Positions 30,989-39,717 of a stretch of DNA of 64,000 bases are shown in pieces. Made by a program: the position numbers and the translations under genes. Source of the DNA: Curvibacter sp. AEP1-3 (GTDB lineage Bacteria > Pseudomonadota > Gammaproteobacteria > Burkholderiales > Burkholderiaceae_C); NCBI RefSeq assembly GCF_002163715.1, contig NZ_CP015698.1, forward strand, positions 1,116,001 through 1,180,000, given 5' to 3'. The notes below the pieces were generated by a model. That model was not told the DNA's origin. It was given only the letters and a program-made list of their open reading frames with translations, and did no database searches. Position 1 is the first letter of the stretch. Each line of letters starts with the position of its first letter.

Positions 30989-33220
30989 ATGAGCGAGACA
31001 AACCACCCCGTGCACACCCACCACCGTATCTGCCCCCTGTGCGAGGCCTGCTGCGGGCTGGAAATCAAGGTCCAGGACCAGAAGGTCATCAGCATCCGCG
31101 GGCACGAGGCCGATGTGCTGAGCCGCGGCTATATCTGCCCCAAGGCGATTGCCCTCAAAGACCTGCATGAAGACCCCGACCGCCTGCGCACCCCGCTGAT
31201 CAAGCGCAACGGCAAACACGAACCCGCGACCTGGGACGAGGCCTTTGCCGAAATCGAGAAGCGCCTCCCCCCCCTCATGGCCGCGCACGGCAAGCACGCT
31301 GTGGCCATGGCCGTGGGCAACCCGTCTGCCCACAAGATCGGCCTGCTCACCTACTTCGGAAAGCTGGCGCGCGCCATCGGCAGCCGCAACGTGTTTTCCG
31401 CATCGACCCTGGACCAAATGCCCAAGCAACTGGCCAGCGGCCTGATGTTCGGCCACTGGCTCTCCACTGCCCTGCCCGACATCAGCCGCACCGATTTGCT
31501 GGTGGTGATTGGGGCCAACCCGCTGGCCAGCAACGGCAGCATGTGGACCGTGCCCGACTTCAAGGGCAAGGCCAAAGCGCTGCAGGCCCGGGGGGGCCAG
31601 CTCATCGTGATCGACCCGCGCCGCACAGAAACAGCCGCCGTGGCCGACGCGCACCACTTCATCCGCCCGGGGGCCGACGTGTTTTTGCTGGCGGCCATGG
31701 TGCAGGTGCTGTTTGCCGAAAACCTGGTGAACCTGGGACGCGTGGCCCCTTGGGTGCAAGGCACCGAAGAGGTTCGCGCAGCGGTAGCCAGCTTCACGCC
31801 TGAAGCCGCAGCCGCCCGTTGCGGCATGCCGGCCGACACCATCCGCAGCCTGGCGCGCCAGATTGCCAGCACGCCCAAGGCGGCGGTGTATGCCCGCATT
31901 GGCACCTGCACCCAGCAGTACGGCACGCTGGCGAGCTGGTTGGTGGATGTGCTCAACACCCTGACCGGCCACCTGGACATGGAAGGCGGCATGCTGTTTG
32001 CCAAATCTGCCGCCTTTGCCAGCAACACCGTCGGCAAACCCGGCATTGGCAAAGGCGTGAGCACAGGCCGCCACCATGCCCGCGTGAGCGGCGCACCCGA
32101 GGTGTATGGCGAACTGCCCATCACCTGCATGGCCGAAGAGATCGAAACACCGGGCGAGGGCCAGGTGCGTGCACTGATTACCGTGGCTACCAACCCGGTA
32201 CTCTCCAGCCCGGACGGCCCGCGCCTTGCCAAAGCCTTGGACTCGCTGGACTTCATGGTCAGCCTGGACATCTACCTGAACGAAACCACCCGCCATGCCG
32301 ATGTGATCCTGCCCGGCCTCTCGCCGCTCGAAGACTTGCACTACGACGTGGCTTTCCCCCAGCTCTCGTGGCGCAACCACGCGCGCTACAGCGCACCCGT
32401 ATTGCCCCGCCCCGAAGGACAGCCCGAAGAGTGGCAGACCCTGCTCAAGCTCACCGCCATCGTGCAAGGCCAGGGCGCCCGGCAGGACGCCGACCTGCTC
32501 GACGACCAGCAGTTTGCCGATGACGCCAACCGCCTGTTCGGCCCCCATGCCGCTGCTGTGATCGCAGCAACCGGCAGCTTGCGCGGCCCCCAGCGCGGGC
32601 TGGACGTGGCACTGCGCAGCGGCCCCTACGGCGACCAGTTCGGCCTGAAGCCTGAAGGTTTGAATCTGAAAAAGGTCATGGCCGCCAGCGACAGCGGTGG
32701 CATTGACCTGGGCGAGCTGCAACCCCGCATTCCCGAAATCCTGCGCACCCCCAGCGGCAAAGTGGAGCTCACGCCTCCGCTTTTGCTACAAGATTTGGAG
32801 CGCGCCGCGCAGGATCTGCGGGCGCCAGCACCCGATTTGGTCATCATCGGCCGGCGGGATGTGCGCACCAACAACAGCTGGATGCACAACCTGCCCACGC
32901 TGGCCAAAGGTCCTTTCCGCTGCACGGCGCTGATCCACCCTGACGATGCTGTGCGCTACGGAGTGGCGGATGGAGGTATGGCCACCCTGCGCAACGGGCA
33001 CCGCAGTGTGCAGGCGCAAGTGCAGGTCAGCACCGACATGATGCCCGGCGTGGTCAGCCTGCCGCACGGCTGGGGCCACAACCTGCCGGGCGCGCAGCTG
33101 CGGGTAGCGGCAGAGCGCCCGGGCGCCAACATCAATGCCTTGCTCGATGACCAACTTCGGGACCCGCTGTCGGGCAACGCCGTGCTGGGCGGCGTGGCCA
33201 TCACTATGGAAGCTGCATGA
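30989..33220 (+). CDS. Molybdopterin-dependent oxidoreductase
   Basis: A 743-residue member of the DMSO reductase superfamily (formate dehydrogenase/assimilatory nitrate reductase-like). The N-terminal [4Fe-4S] site is formed by Cys15, Cys18, Cys22 (or 21) and Cys50 (ICPLCEACC...YICPK). The molybdopterin domains contain NVFSASTLDQMPKQ, where the metal ligand would be expected (an Asp rather than Cys or Sec), VVIGANPLASNG, HADVILPG and the C-terminal SLPHGWGHNLPGAQ. No Tat signal, so it is cytoplasmic. No partner subunit is adjacent. Substrate unknown; these proteins are often mis-labelled formate dehydrogenase. Starts 170 bases from, and divergent to, acnA. Confidence 0.9.
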   Translation: MSETNHPVHTHHRICPLCEACCGLEIKVQDQKVISIRGHEADVLSRGYICPKAIALKDLHEDPDRLRTPLIKRNGKHEPATWDEAFAEIEKRLPPLMAAHGKHAVAMAVGNPSAHKIGLLTYFGKLARAIGSRNVFSASTLDQMPKQLASGLMFGHWLSTALPDISRTDLLVVIGANPLASNGSMWTVPDFKGKAKALQARGGQLIVIDPRRTETAAVADAHHFIRPGADVFLLAAMVQVLFAENLVNLGRVAPWVQGTEEVRAAVASFTPEAAAARCGMPADTIRSLARQIASTPKAAVYARIGTCTQQYGTLASWLVDVLNTLTGHLDMEGGMLFAKSAAFASNTVGKPGIGKGVSTGRHHARVSGAPEVYGELPITCMAEEIETPGEGQVRALITVATNPVLSSPDGPRLAKALDSLDFMVSLDIYLNETTRHADVILPGLSPLEDLHYDVAFPQLSWRNHARYSAPVLPRPEGQPEEWQTLLKLTAIVQGQGARQDADLLDDQQFADDANRLFGPHAAAVIAATGSLRGPQRGLDVALRSGPYGDQFGLKPEGLNLKKVMAASDSGGIDLGELQPRIPEILRTPSGKVELTPPLLLQDLERAAQDLRAPAPDLVIIGRRDVRTNNSWMHNLPTLAKGPFRCTALIHPDDAVRYGVADGGMATLRNGHRSVQAQVQVSTDMMPGVVSLPHGWGHNLPGAQLRVAAERPGANINALLDDQLRDPLSGNAVLGGVAITMEAA

Positions 33221-33325
33221 AGGTAACTAAGGCCAGATAGTCAAGATTGGAGGGGCGGACTCTACTCTCAGGTTGAAAAGGCATTTAGGATGTCCGGACA
33301 CTTCGAGAATAGGTTGGAAAGCCCC

Positions 33326-34078
33326 ATGAGAACAGCGTTGCGTTTGGCTACGGCTTGTCTGGTCATGTCCCTGACGCTGGCCGCCCACGCCCTGACTTTC
33401 CGCGCAGCGAGCGATCCTTACCCACCCTATGGTGACCCCAAGCATCCCGACGGCGGCTTGGGAATCGAGATCATCCGCTCGGCCTACAAGACGCAAGGCC
33501 ATGAGGTCACGATGGAATATGTGCCTTGGGCGAGGGCAGAAGCCGGGGTCAAAAACGGGACCTACGACATCCTCCCCTTCACATGGCGAACAGATGCCCG
33601 AGAGAAAGTGCTGCTTTTCAGCGCACCGTTTGCCGTGGGCAATGTCCGCTTCATCAAACGCAAGGGCGACCCCTTCAATTTTCAGGGAATGGAAAGTCTG
33701 GAAGGAAAGCGCATAGGCGTTATCCAAGGCTATGGGTATAGCGATGCCTTTGCGCAGTCCACCGGCTTCATGCGGGAAAACGGAAAAGACCTTCCCACCA
33801 ATGTCCACAAGCTCCTGCTAAAGCGCCTGGACCTGACGATCGAAGACGAAACCGTGGCTCGCGCGGCCCTCTTTGCAGACGGCCCCGACATGCTGGAACA
33901 GATTGAATTCGTGAAAACGCCTTTGGCAGTCAACCCCCTCTACATCACCGCGGGAATGCAAAACCCGTTGGCTCAGGAAATCATCAGCGCCTTCAACAAG
34001 GGGCTGGAGATCATCAAAGCTAATGGCACGTATGACCGGATCTTCAAAAAATACGGTGTAGAGCGTTCTGTACGCTGA
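33326..34078 (+). CDS. Periplasmic amino-acid-type solute-binding protein
   Basis: A 250-residue extracytoplasmic solute-binding protein (bacterial family 3, PBP type II fold). The signal peptide is MRTALRLATACLVMSLTLAA with cleavage near AHA; mature motifs include FRAASDPYPPYGD, LGIEIIRSAYK, GTYDILPFTWRTDARE and GKRIGVIQGYGYSD. No ABC permease or ATPase gene is adjacent, so it may be an orphan binding protein or feed a transporter elsewhere. The ATG at 33326 places the signal peptide at the N-terminus; a longer frame starts at 33290. Confidence 0.85.
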   Translation: MRTALRLATACLVMSLTLAAHALTFRAASDPYPPYGDPKHPDGGLGIEIIRSAYKTQGHEVTMEYVPWARAEAGVKNGTYDILPFTWRTDAREKVLLFSAPFAVGNVRFIKRKGDPFNFQGMESLEGKRIGVIQGYGYSDAFAQSTGFMRENGKDLPTNVHKLLLKRLDLTIEDETVARAALFADGPDMLEQIEFVKTPLAVNPLYITAGMQNPLAQEIISAFNKGLEIIKANGTYDRIFKKYGVERSVR

Positions 34079-34129
34079 CACGCTCCGGACTCCTTCCGGC
34101 GCGAGAGCCTGCCTCGCTCCAGGGACAGC

Positions 34130-35032
34130 CTAGAGCAGTGCCTGCCCTGCCGCAGCCACCACGCTGCGGGTGAGTCTCTCCAGTTCCGGCAAGGGCTGCT
34201 GGGCGACTTGCCAATACAGCGGCACATCCAGCGCGCGACCCGGCACCAGCTCCACCAGACGGCGCTTGTCCATATGATCTTGCACCGAGAGCAGCGGGTT
34301 CATGCCCCAGCCCACATCGGCCAGCGCCGCATCCACAAAAGCCTGCGATGAAGGCAAGCGGTGGGCCGGCAGCATCACATCGCGGCGCAGCTGGCGGCGC
34401 ACCCATCGCTCCTGCAGACGGTCGTTGCGGTCAAACACGATACTGGGTGCGCGGGCCAGGGTGTCGGCATTCACCCCCCCGGCGAAGTGCTGTTGCATAA
34501 AGGCTGGCGAGGCCGTGGCGCAATAGCGCAAGGTGCCCAGCTTGCGCACTTTGCAGCCCTGCACCGCCTTGGCATGCGAGGTCACCGCGGCCAACACATG
34601 CCCACGGCGCAGCCATTCGTTGGTCTGGTCCTGATCGTCCACCGCCACATCCAGCAGCACCCGGCTCTGCGCGCAGAAGTCGCGCATGGCAGTCACGAAC
34701 CAGGTGCTCAGGCTGTCTGCATTGATGGCAATGCGGATGGTGGTGTGCTCGGCCTGCGCGTCTTCCGGGGCCAAGGCCGGCAGGTCACGCCGCAAATCGT
34801 GCTCCAGCATGGCCACCGAATCCGCATGGCGGCAGATGCGGGCACCTGCCTCGGTGGCAGTACATGGCTGCCCCCGCACGATCAGCACCGCCCCCACCCG
34901 CTCTTCCATCTGGCGGATGCGCTGCGACACCGCCGATGGCGTGATGTGCAGTACCCGCGCGGCGCGCTCGAAGCTGCCTTCGCGCACCACAGCGGCGACA
35001 GTGGCAAGCAATGTGGATTCCAGCATGATCAA
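34130..35032 (-). CDS. argP: LysR-family regulator, ArgP/LysG type
   Basis: A 300-residue LysR-type regulator that matches ArgP (IciA)/LysG: N-terminal MLESTLLATVAAVVREGSFE, then AARVLHITPSAVSQRIRQME and the RGQPCTATEAG wing, followed by ADSLSTWFVTAMRDF and an effector domain ending PLYWQVAQ. In the family it senses lysine and arginine and controls the exporter argO/lysE. Here the divergent neighbour at 35108 is exactly such an exporter, so regulation of that gene is well supported by context. The first Met at 35032 or the one at 35026 could be the start. Confidence 0.9.
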   Translation of the reverse strand: MIMLESTLLATVAAVVREGSFERAARVLHITPSAVSQRIRQMEERVGAVLIVRGQPCTATEAGARICRHADSVAMLEHDLRRDLPALAPEDAQAEHTTIRIAINADSLSTWFVTAMRDFCAQSRVLLDVAVDDQDQTNEWLRRGHVLAAVTSHAKAVQGCKVRKLGTLRYCATASPAFMQQHFAGGVNADTLARAPSIVFDRNDRLQERWVRRQLRRDVMLPAHRLPSSQAFVDAALADVGWGMNPLLSVQDHMDKRRLVELVPGRALDVPLYWQVAQQPLPELERLTRSVVAAAGQALL

Positions 35033-35107
35033 GCTTAATGAAGTGTGGCTAATTCCAGCGTAGCAGATTTCATGTGATTTTCAGCACTTCAATCCGATAC
35101 TTGCGCC

Positions 35108-35764
35108 ATGCAAGCACCCTCCGACTTCCTGGCCACTCTTACCACCGCACTGCCCAGCGTCATGACCGGCCTGACGCTCAGCCTGTCACTCATCATGGCC
35201 ATCGGTGCCCAAAACACCTTTGTGCTGCGCCAAGGGCTGCGCCGTGAACATGTGGCTGCTGTGGTGGCCGTATGCGCCCTGCTGGATATCACCTTGATGA
35301 CCATCGGCGTGAGCGGGCTGGCCGCTACCCTGGGCAACTATCCGCGTGCCTTGAACGCGCTGGCACTGGCCGGCGCTGCCGTGGTGGGCTGGTACGGACT
35401 CTCGGCATTGCGCCGGGCGCTGGCGCCACATGCCATGCATGCGCAGCTCCAGGGCGCTCCGCAAACGCTGCGTAAAACCGTCATTCAGGTATTGACCATC
35501 AGCCTGTTGAACCCGCATGTGTATCTGGACACCGTGATTCTGGTGGGTGCGGTCGGTGCCAAGCAGGCCGCCGGCACCCAGGGCTGGTTTCTGGTGGGAG
35601 CCGGTGGCGCCAGCGCGCTGTGGTTCATCACCCTGGGCTTCGGCGCGCGGCTTCTCAGCCCGCTGTTTGAACGCCCTGTGGCATGGCGGGTGCTGGACCT
35701 CCTGGTCGCGGCGATGATGGGCCACATCGCCTACAGCTTGTGGTCGCAAGCGACTGTACTGTAG
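35108..35764 (+). CDS. LysE/ArgO-type amino acid exporter
   Basis: A 218-residue inner-membrane protein with five or six hydrophobic segments. The segment SLSLIMAIGAQNTFVLRQGL and the later ISLLNPHVYLDTVILVG are signatures of LysE/ArgO, which export basic amino acids (lysine, arginine) and protect against their toxic accumulation. Divergent from an ArgP/LysG-type activator 75 bases away, as in Corynebacterium lysE-lysG and E. coli argO/argP. The choice between lysE and argO is not resolvable, so no symbol is given. Confidence 0.92.
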   Translation: MQAPSDFLATLTTALPSVMTGLTLSLSLIMAIGAQNTFVLRQGLRREHVAAVVAVCALLDITLMTIGVSGLAATLGNYPRALNALALAGAAVVGWYGLSALRRALAPHAMHAQLQGAPQTLRKTVIQVLTISLLNPHVYLDTVILVGAVGAKQAAGTQGWFLVGAGGASALWFITLGFGARLLSPLFERPVAWRVLDLLVAAMMGHIAYSLWSQATVL

Positions 35765-35794
35765 GCTCAGCGCTCTTTCATCAAGGAGACAAAT

Positions 35795-36175
35795 ATGAAT
35801 TGGTTGGATCTGGTCACCGCAGTGGCGATTGCGCAGTACATCTGGTTTGGAGTGCTGGTAGGCCAAGCCCGTGGACGTTACGGGGTGCATGCACCGGCCG
35901 TCACCGGCCATGAAACGTTTGAGCGCTATTACCGCGTGCAGATGAATACCCTGGAGCTGCTGGTGCCTATGGTGCCAGCCATGTACCTGGCGGCGCGCTA
36001 CTGGTCGCCGGTGTGGGTGGCAGCCGCGGGCGCCGTCTACGTGGTGGGCCGATTCATTTATTTGCGCGCCTATGTCTCCGACCCCAAAACCCGCACCCTG
36101 GGTTATTCACTCAGCGCTTTTCCGCTGTTGGGCTTGTTGGTCGCGGTGGTTGCGGGCGTATTCATGGCGGCTTGA
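35795..36175 (+). CDS. MAPEG family membrane protein
   Basis: A 126-residue protein with four hydrophobic segments. The FERYYRVQMNTLELLVPMVP segment is the hallmark of the MAPEG family (membrane-associated proteins in eicosanoid and glutathione metabolism), in which the Arg and Asn residues help bind glutathione; RAYVSDPKTRTLGY is also typical. A glutathione transferase or peroxidase activity in the inner membrane is possible. Begins 30 bases after the exporter gene and may be cotranscribed with it. Confidence 0.88.
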   Translation: MNWLDLVTAVAIAQYIWFGVLVGQARGRYGVHAPAVTGHETFERYYRVQMNTLELLVPMVPAMYLAARYWSPVWVAAAGAVYVVGRFIYLRAYVSDPKTRTLGYSLSAFPLLGLLVAVVAGVFMAA

Positions 36176-36196
36176 ACGCCATTGCCGGCCGGCGGC

Positions 36197-36805
36197 TCAC
36201 TCTGCCGGTTCTGCATCGGTCAGGTCTATCCATTCCACTTGCCCGCTACCAGCATCGTTGAGGCGGGCCACCAAAGCAGTAGCAGCGTGGGCGGGCAGCG
36301 CAAACTCCAGCTCTACCCGCTCGCCATGGCGCACCTCACCCAAGGTGGCACCCGCAGCGTCCAGCTCGCGGCGCATGCGACCTTCCTGCGGGTAGGGCAC
36401 TGCGCACTTCAGCGCCTGCATTTTCACAATAGCTACTTTTTCGGCTTGCAGCAGAGCCTGCGCCACCGTGTCGGTGTAAGCGCGCACCAGCCCGCCTGCA
36501 CCCAGGTTCACGCCACCGTAGTAACGCACCACCGTGGCCAGCACCCCTTCCAGATCCTGATGGCGTAGTACGTCCAGCATGGGCCGTCCGGCGGTACCGC
36601 TAGGCTCGCCGTCGTCTACCGCCGCCGAATGCCCACCCGCCATCAGCGCCCAACACACGTGCGTGGCGGTGGGGTGCTCGGCCCACAAGTCCGCCACCAC
36701 CTTTTGCGCTGCAGCGCGATCCTCCACCGCTTGCACCCGGCCGATAAACCGGCTCTTTTTGACGATGAGTTCGCTGTTGCTGGGTTTTGCTATCGTGTGC
36801 GCCAT
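36197..36805 (-). CDS. YigZ/IMPACT family protein
   Basis: A 202-residue protein of the UPF0029/IMPACT family. The N-terminal part contains ELIVKKSRFIG, then HVCWALMAGGHSAAVDDGEP and GTAGRPMLDVL, followed by VVRYYGGVNLGAGGLVRAYTD, the most conserved block. A C-terminal DUF1949-like domain follows. The molecular role of YigZ is not established, although eukaryotic IMPACT affects translation control. The ATG at 36805 is chosen because it places the start just before the conserved N-terminus; upstream in-frame codons overlap the divergent gene's start. Confidence 0.88.
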   Translation of the reverse strand: MAHTIAKPSNSELIVKKSRFIGRVQAVEDRAAAQKVVADLWAEHPTATHVCWALMAGGHSAAVDDGEPSGTAGRPMLDVLRHQDLEGVLATVVRYYGGVNLGAGGLVRAYTDTVAQALLQAEKVAIVKMQALKCAVPYPQEGRMRRELDAAGATLGEVRHGERVELEFALPAHAATALVARLNDAGSGQVEWIDLTDAEPAE

Positions 36806-36851
36806 GATCGGAGTGTAGATTCCGCCTGCACCGTCTTTTTCCTTCGTAACC

Positions 36852-37571
36852 ATGTCCATGACCCGTCGCACCCGGTTTCTGCTGGCCCTGACCACCTTGC
36901 TCCTGGCGGCTCTGGCCGGTGGCGCCTATTGGCTGCATGGCAACCTGGACCGGCTGGTGCAGCAAGCCATTACCCGCTATGGCAGCGAGATCACCGGTGC
37001 GCCAGTCAGTGTGGCAGCCGCCAGACTGGAGCCCACCAATGGCCGCGGCGAGCTGCGGGGCTTGCGCATCGGTAACCCCGCCGGCTTCAAAACGCCCTAT
37101 GCCGTGCAGGCAGACCGCATAGAGCTTGAGCTGGATCTCAGCTCACTCGCCTCGGACGTAGTGGTGATCCGCAAAGTTGCGGTCATTGCACCGGATGTGA
37201 TTTATGAAAAAGGCGAGCGGCAAACCAACTTTGATGTGCTACAGGCGCAGATTGCCAAGGCCGTAGGCCAGTCTTCCAACACAAGCCCCGGTAAGAAACT
37301 GATCGTGCAGGAGCTGGTGGTGCGCAATGCCCGCGCGCAAGCCAGCGCGGCCTTCCTGAGTGGGAAAACCGTCACAGTGACATTACCCGACTTGCAACTG
37401 CGTGACCTGGGCAAAGCCGAAGGTGGCCTGACCCCGGCCCAGCTGGGCCAACGGATTGCAGCTGCCATGGAAAAGCGGCTGACCGCTGCGGTCAGCTTTG
37501 ACAGGTTGCTTCAGTCGGTAGGCGGCGCACTGAACCGGGCGGGTGACGCCTTGCAGGGACTTTTCAAGTAA
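36852..37571 (+). CDS. AsmA-like membrane-anchored protein
   Basis: A 239-residue protein with a single N-terminal membrane helix (about residues 9-28) and a periplasmic remainder. The segments VSVAAARLEPTNGRGELRGL, RIGNPAGFKTPYAVQADRIEL and VAVIAPDVIYEKGE read like the beginning of AsmA/DUF748 domains, which are involved in envelope lipid transport or assembly, but the protein is much shorter than AsmA. Family assignment is inference from these repeats. Divergent from yigZ; its start lies within 50 bases of the yigZ start. A second start six bases downstream (MTRRTRF) is equally possible. Confidence 0.7.
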   Translation: MSMTRRTRFLLALTTLLLAALAGGAYWLHGNLDRLVQQAITRYGSEITGAPVSVAAARLEPTNGRGELRGLRIGNPAGFKTPYAVQADRIELELDLSSLASDVVVIRKVAVIAPDVIYEKGERQTNFDVLQAQIAKAVGQSSNTSPGKKLIVQELVVRNARAQASAAFLSGKTVTVTLPDLQLRDLGKAEGGLTPAQLGQRIAAAMEKRLTAAVSFDRLLQSVGGALNRAGDALQGLFK

Positions 37572-37572
37572 A

Positions 37573-37628
37573 AAGCGCGTCTTGCGCCGGTGGAATATGC
37601 GCGAGCAGCTATTTATTTAATAGCAATC
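37573..37628. repeat. Dispersed palindromic repeat, copy 6
   Basis: Contains GGTGGAATATGCGCGAGCAG and the hairpin GCTAT (37608-37612)/ATAGC (37620-37624). It sits between two convergent genes and touches the stop codon of the TetR gene at 37627. A likely bidirectional transcript end. Confidence 0.88.
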
Positions 37629-38253
37629 ACACTACCGATGAAGTCTTCAAGCCGGCCAGGTAAGCGTCCAGCGTAGCAAGGCCCACGGCTTCCAGGTCAA
37701 AGGCTTGCGGATCCAAGAGCCAGTTGTATTTGATACCACCCACCAGCGCAAACAGGCCGATGGTGGCGTTGCGCAGATGTGCATCCGCCTTGATGTGGCC
37801 CAGCTGCTGGGCTATCTGCAGCAGGCGCTGCATGTCGTCCATGCACTCGTTGCGGCCGCTGATCTTGCGCTGCTGCATTTCCTGCATTTCATCGACGTAC
37901 TCCACCTTCTGCATCGCGATCTCGAACACGCGGCGCACTTGCGGTTCTGTTGCAACCTGGCGTAAAGCGGTGGCAGTGTTGCGGCGTATTTTGTCCAGCG
38001 GCCGTGCTTCGTCGTCCGGGGTGATTTCTGTCATGCGCGCCATCATGGGCAAGGTCACCCGCTCCATCATGGCGTGAAAGAGCTCACCCTTGTTGTCGAA
38101 ATGCCAGTAAATGGCGCCGCGCGTCAAGCCGGCATCTTTGGCAATCTCCTGCAGGGAAGTGCGAGACACCCCGCGCTGGTGAAACACGCGTTCAGCAGCG
38201 TCAAGGATCAGTTCGCGGGTGGCTAAGGCTTCTTCTTTGGTGCGGCGGGCCAT
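37627..38253 (-). CDS. TetR-family repressor, AcrR/TtgR type
   Basis: A 208-residue TetR regulator. The N-terminal helix-turn-helix (DAAERVFHQRGVSRTSLQEI then AKDAGLTRGAIYWHFDNKGE) is close to AcrR, TtgR and other RND efflux repressors, and the ligand domain follows (MMERVTLPMMARMTEI). Divergent from the RND efflux operon, with a long palindrome between them that closely matches the known AcrR operator. Expected to repress the operon and itself until a hydrophobic drug or other ligand binds. Confidence 0.92.
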   Translation of the reverse strand: MARRTKEEALATRELILDAAERVFHQRGVSRTSLQEIAKDAGLTRGAIYWHFDNKGELFHAMMERVTLPMMARMTEITPDDEARPLDKIRRNTATALRQVATEPQVRRVFEIAMQKVEYVDEMQEMQQRKISGRNECMDDMQRLLQIAQQLGHIKADAHLRNATIGLFALVGGIKYNWLLDPQAFDLEAVGLATLDAYLAGLKTSSVV

Positions 38254-38295
38254 GGATTGACCTCATAGAAATGAGCGGGTATTGTAGTTTTTTCG

Positions 38296-38321
38296 ATACA
38301 TACATTCGTGCATGTATGTAT
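38296..38321. promoter_or_regulatory. TetR/AcrR-type operator with overlapping promoter
   Basis: Palindrome of 26 bases: arms ATACATACAT (38296-38305) and ATGTATGTAT (38312-38321), perfect over 10 bases, with a 6-base centre. The arm is nearly the same as in the E. coli acrR/acrAB operator. A TATACT -10 element (38319-38324) for the efflux operon overlaps the right arm, so bound repressor would block RNA polymerase; the repressor gene's own start is 43 bases away on the other side. Confidence 0.88.
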
Positions 38322-38441
38322 ACTAACCTCCATTGTCGCGGTCTGCTTCGCTATTTCTTGAGGGTTTGCCCTAGATCAAGCCGCCGGCAAGTCTCACCCC
38401 CGATTACCGCCCCAACTACCTCTGTCACAAGGGAATTCTGT

Positions 38442-39698
38442 ATGTCGCTGTTCCGTCAGACCCAGGGTGCCTCACCCGCTCTCTCCTCCGGCCGTGTGGC
38501 CTTGTTGGCCATTCCATTGGCTGTAGCCCTGGTGGCCTGCGGCGCCAAAGACGGCGCTCAGGGCGCCGGCGGCCCGCCCGGTGGCGGCATGCCCCCTGCT
38601 GAAGTCGGTGTAGTGACCGTGTCCAGCCAGGCGGTGGCTTTGCAATCGGAATTGCCAGGCCGCGTCAGCGCCCTGCGCGTGGCACAAGTTCGCGCCCGTG
38701 TGAGCGGCGTAGTGCTGCAACGTGCCTTCCGCGAAGGCAGCGAAGTCAAAGCTGGCCAGGTGCTGTACCAACTTGACTCCGCCCCCTACCGCGCTGCGTT
38801 CGAGAGCGCCCAAGCTACCGTGGTGAAGGCCCAGGCCACGCTGGCGCAAGCCACCGCCCAAGTGGAGCGCAACAAAGCGCTGGTAGAAGCCAACGCCATC
38901 AGCAAGCAGGAATTCACCACCCTGCAAACCACCCAGCGCCAGGCAGAAGCCGATCTGGGTGTGGCCAAGGCGGCCGTGGAGACCGCACGCATCAACCTTG
39001 CCTACGCCACCATCACCGCACCGATTTCCGGCCGCATCGGCCAGTCTGCAGTGACCGAAGGGGCCTTGGTGGGTGCTGCTGACGCCACTGCGCTAGCCAC
39101 CATCCAACAAACCGGCTCGGTGTATGTGAACTTCACCCAGTCCAGCACCGAAGTGCTGCGCCTGCGCAAAGCCATTGCCTCCAAGCAATTGCGCGCCTCG
39201 GGCGACGGCTCGGTACCGGTGCGCATCGTGCTGGAAGACGGCAGCGAGCTGCCCAAGGCCGGCAAGTTGCTATTCAGCGACTTGACGGTGGACGCCACCA
39301 GCGGCCAGATCACCCTGCGCGCCGAAGTGCCCAACGCTGACGGCCTGTTGCTGCCCGGCCAGTACGTGCGCGTGCGCTTGTCCCAGGCAGAACTGCCCTC
39401 CGGCATCATGATTCCGCAGCAAGCGGTGACCCGCACCAACCAGGGCGACACCGTGCTGGTGGTCGGCGAAGGCGGCAAGCCCGGTCCGCGCCCCGTGAAG
39501 CTCGGTGGCAATGCCATCAACAACCAGTGGGTGATTCTGGACGGCTTGAAAGAAGGCGACCAGGTCATTGTGGACGGCTTCCAGAAAATGATGGTGCCCG
39601 GCGCCCCCGTGAAGCCCGTGCCATGGACTCCCGGTGCCGCTCCCGCAGGCGCTGCTGCTTCCACCCCCGCTACAGCCGCGTCTGCAGCTGCCAAATAA
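38442..39698 (+). CDS. RND efflux periplasmic adaptor subunit (AcrA/MexA type)
   Basis: A 418-residue membrane-fusion protein linking the inner-membrane pump to the outer-membrane channel. It is a lipoprotein: a hydrophobic stretch ends at ALVACGAKDG (lipobox Cys about residue 34). The domains follow in order: GRVSALRVAQVRARVSGVVL lipoyl half-motif, alpha-hairpin from about 105-180 rich in Ala and Gln, second lipoyl half (ATITAPISGRIGQSAVTEGALV), and beta-barrel and proximal domains. The ATG at 38442 with AAGGGAA upstream is chosen over a longer frame. First gene of a three-gene efflux operon under the AcrR-like repressor. Confidence 0.95.
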   Translation: MSLFRQTQGASPALSSGRVALLAIPLAVALVACGAKDGAQGAGGPPGGGMPPAEVGVVTVSSQAVALQSELPGRVSALRVAQVRARVSGVVLQRAFREGSEVKAGQVLYQLDSAPYRAAFESAQATVVKAQATLAQATAQVERNKALVEANAISKQEFTTLQTTQRQAEADLGVAKAAVETARINLAYATITAPISGRIGQSAVTEGALVGAADATALATIQQTGSVYVNFTQSSTEVLRLRKAIASKQLRASGDGSVPVRIVLEDGSELPKAGKLLFSDLTVDATSGQITLRAEVPNADGLLLPGQYVRVRLSQAELPSGIMIPQQAVTRTNQGDTVLVVGEGGKPGPRPVKLGGNAINNQWVILDGLKEGDQVIVDGFQKMMVPGAPVKPVPWTPGAAPAGAAASTPATAASAAAK

Positions 39699-39717
39699 AT
39701 CGCTAGAGGCACATTCC

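Noticed and set aside
36425..36450. AGCTACTTTTT in yigZ as another in-gene repeat copy
   Set aside because: Only about 11 bases match and the flanking hairpin parts are missing; the protein segment is normal for the family.
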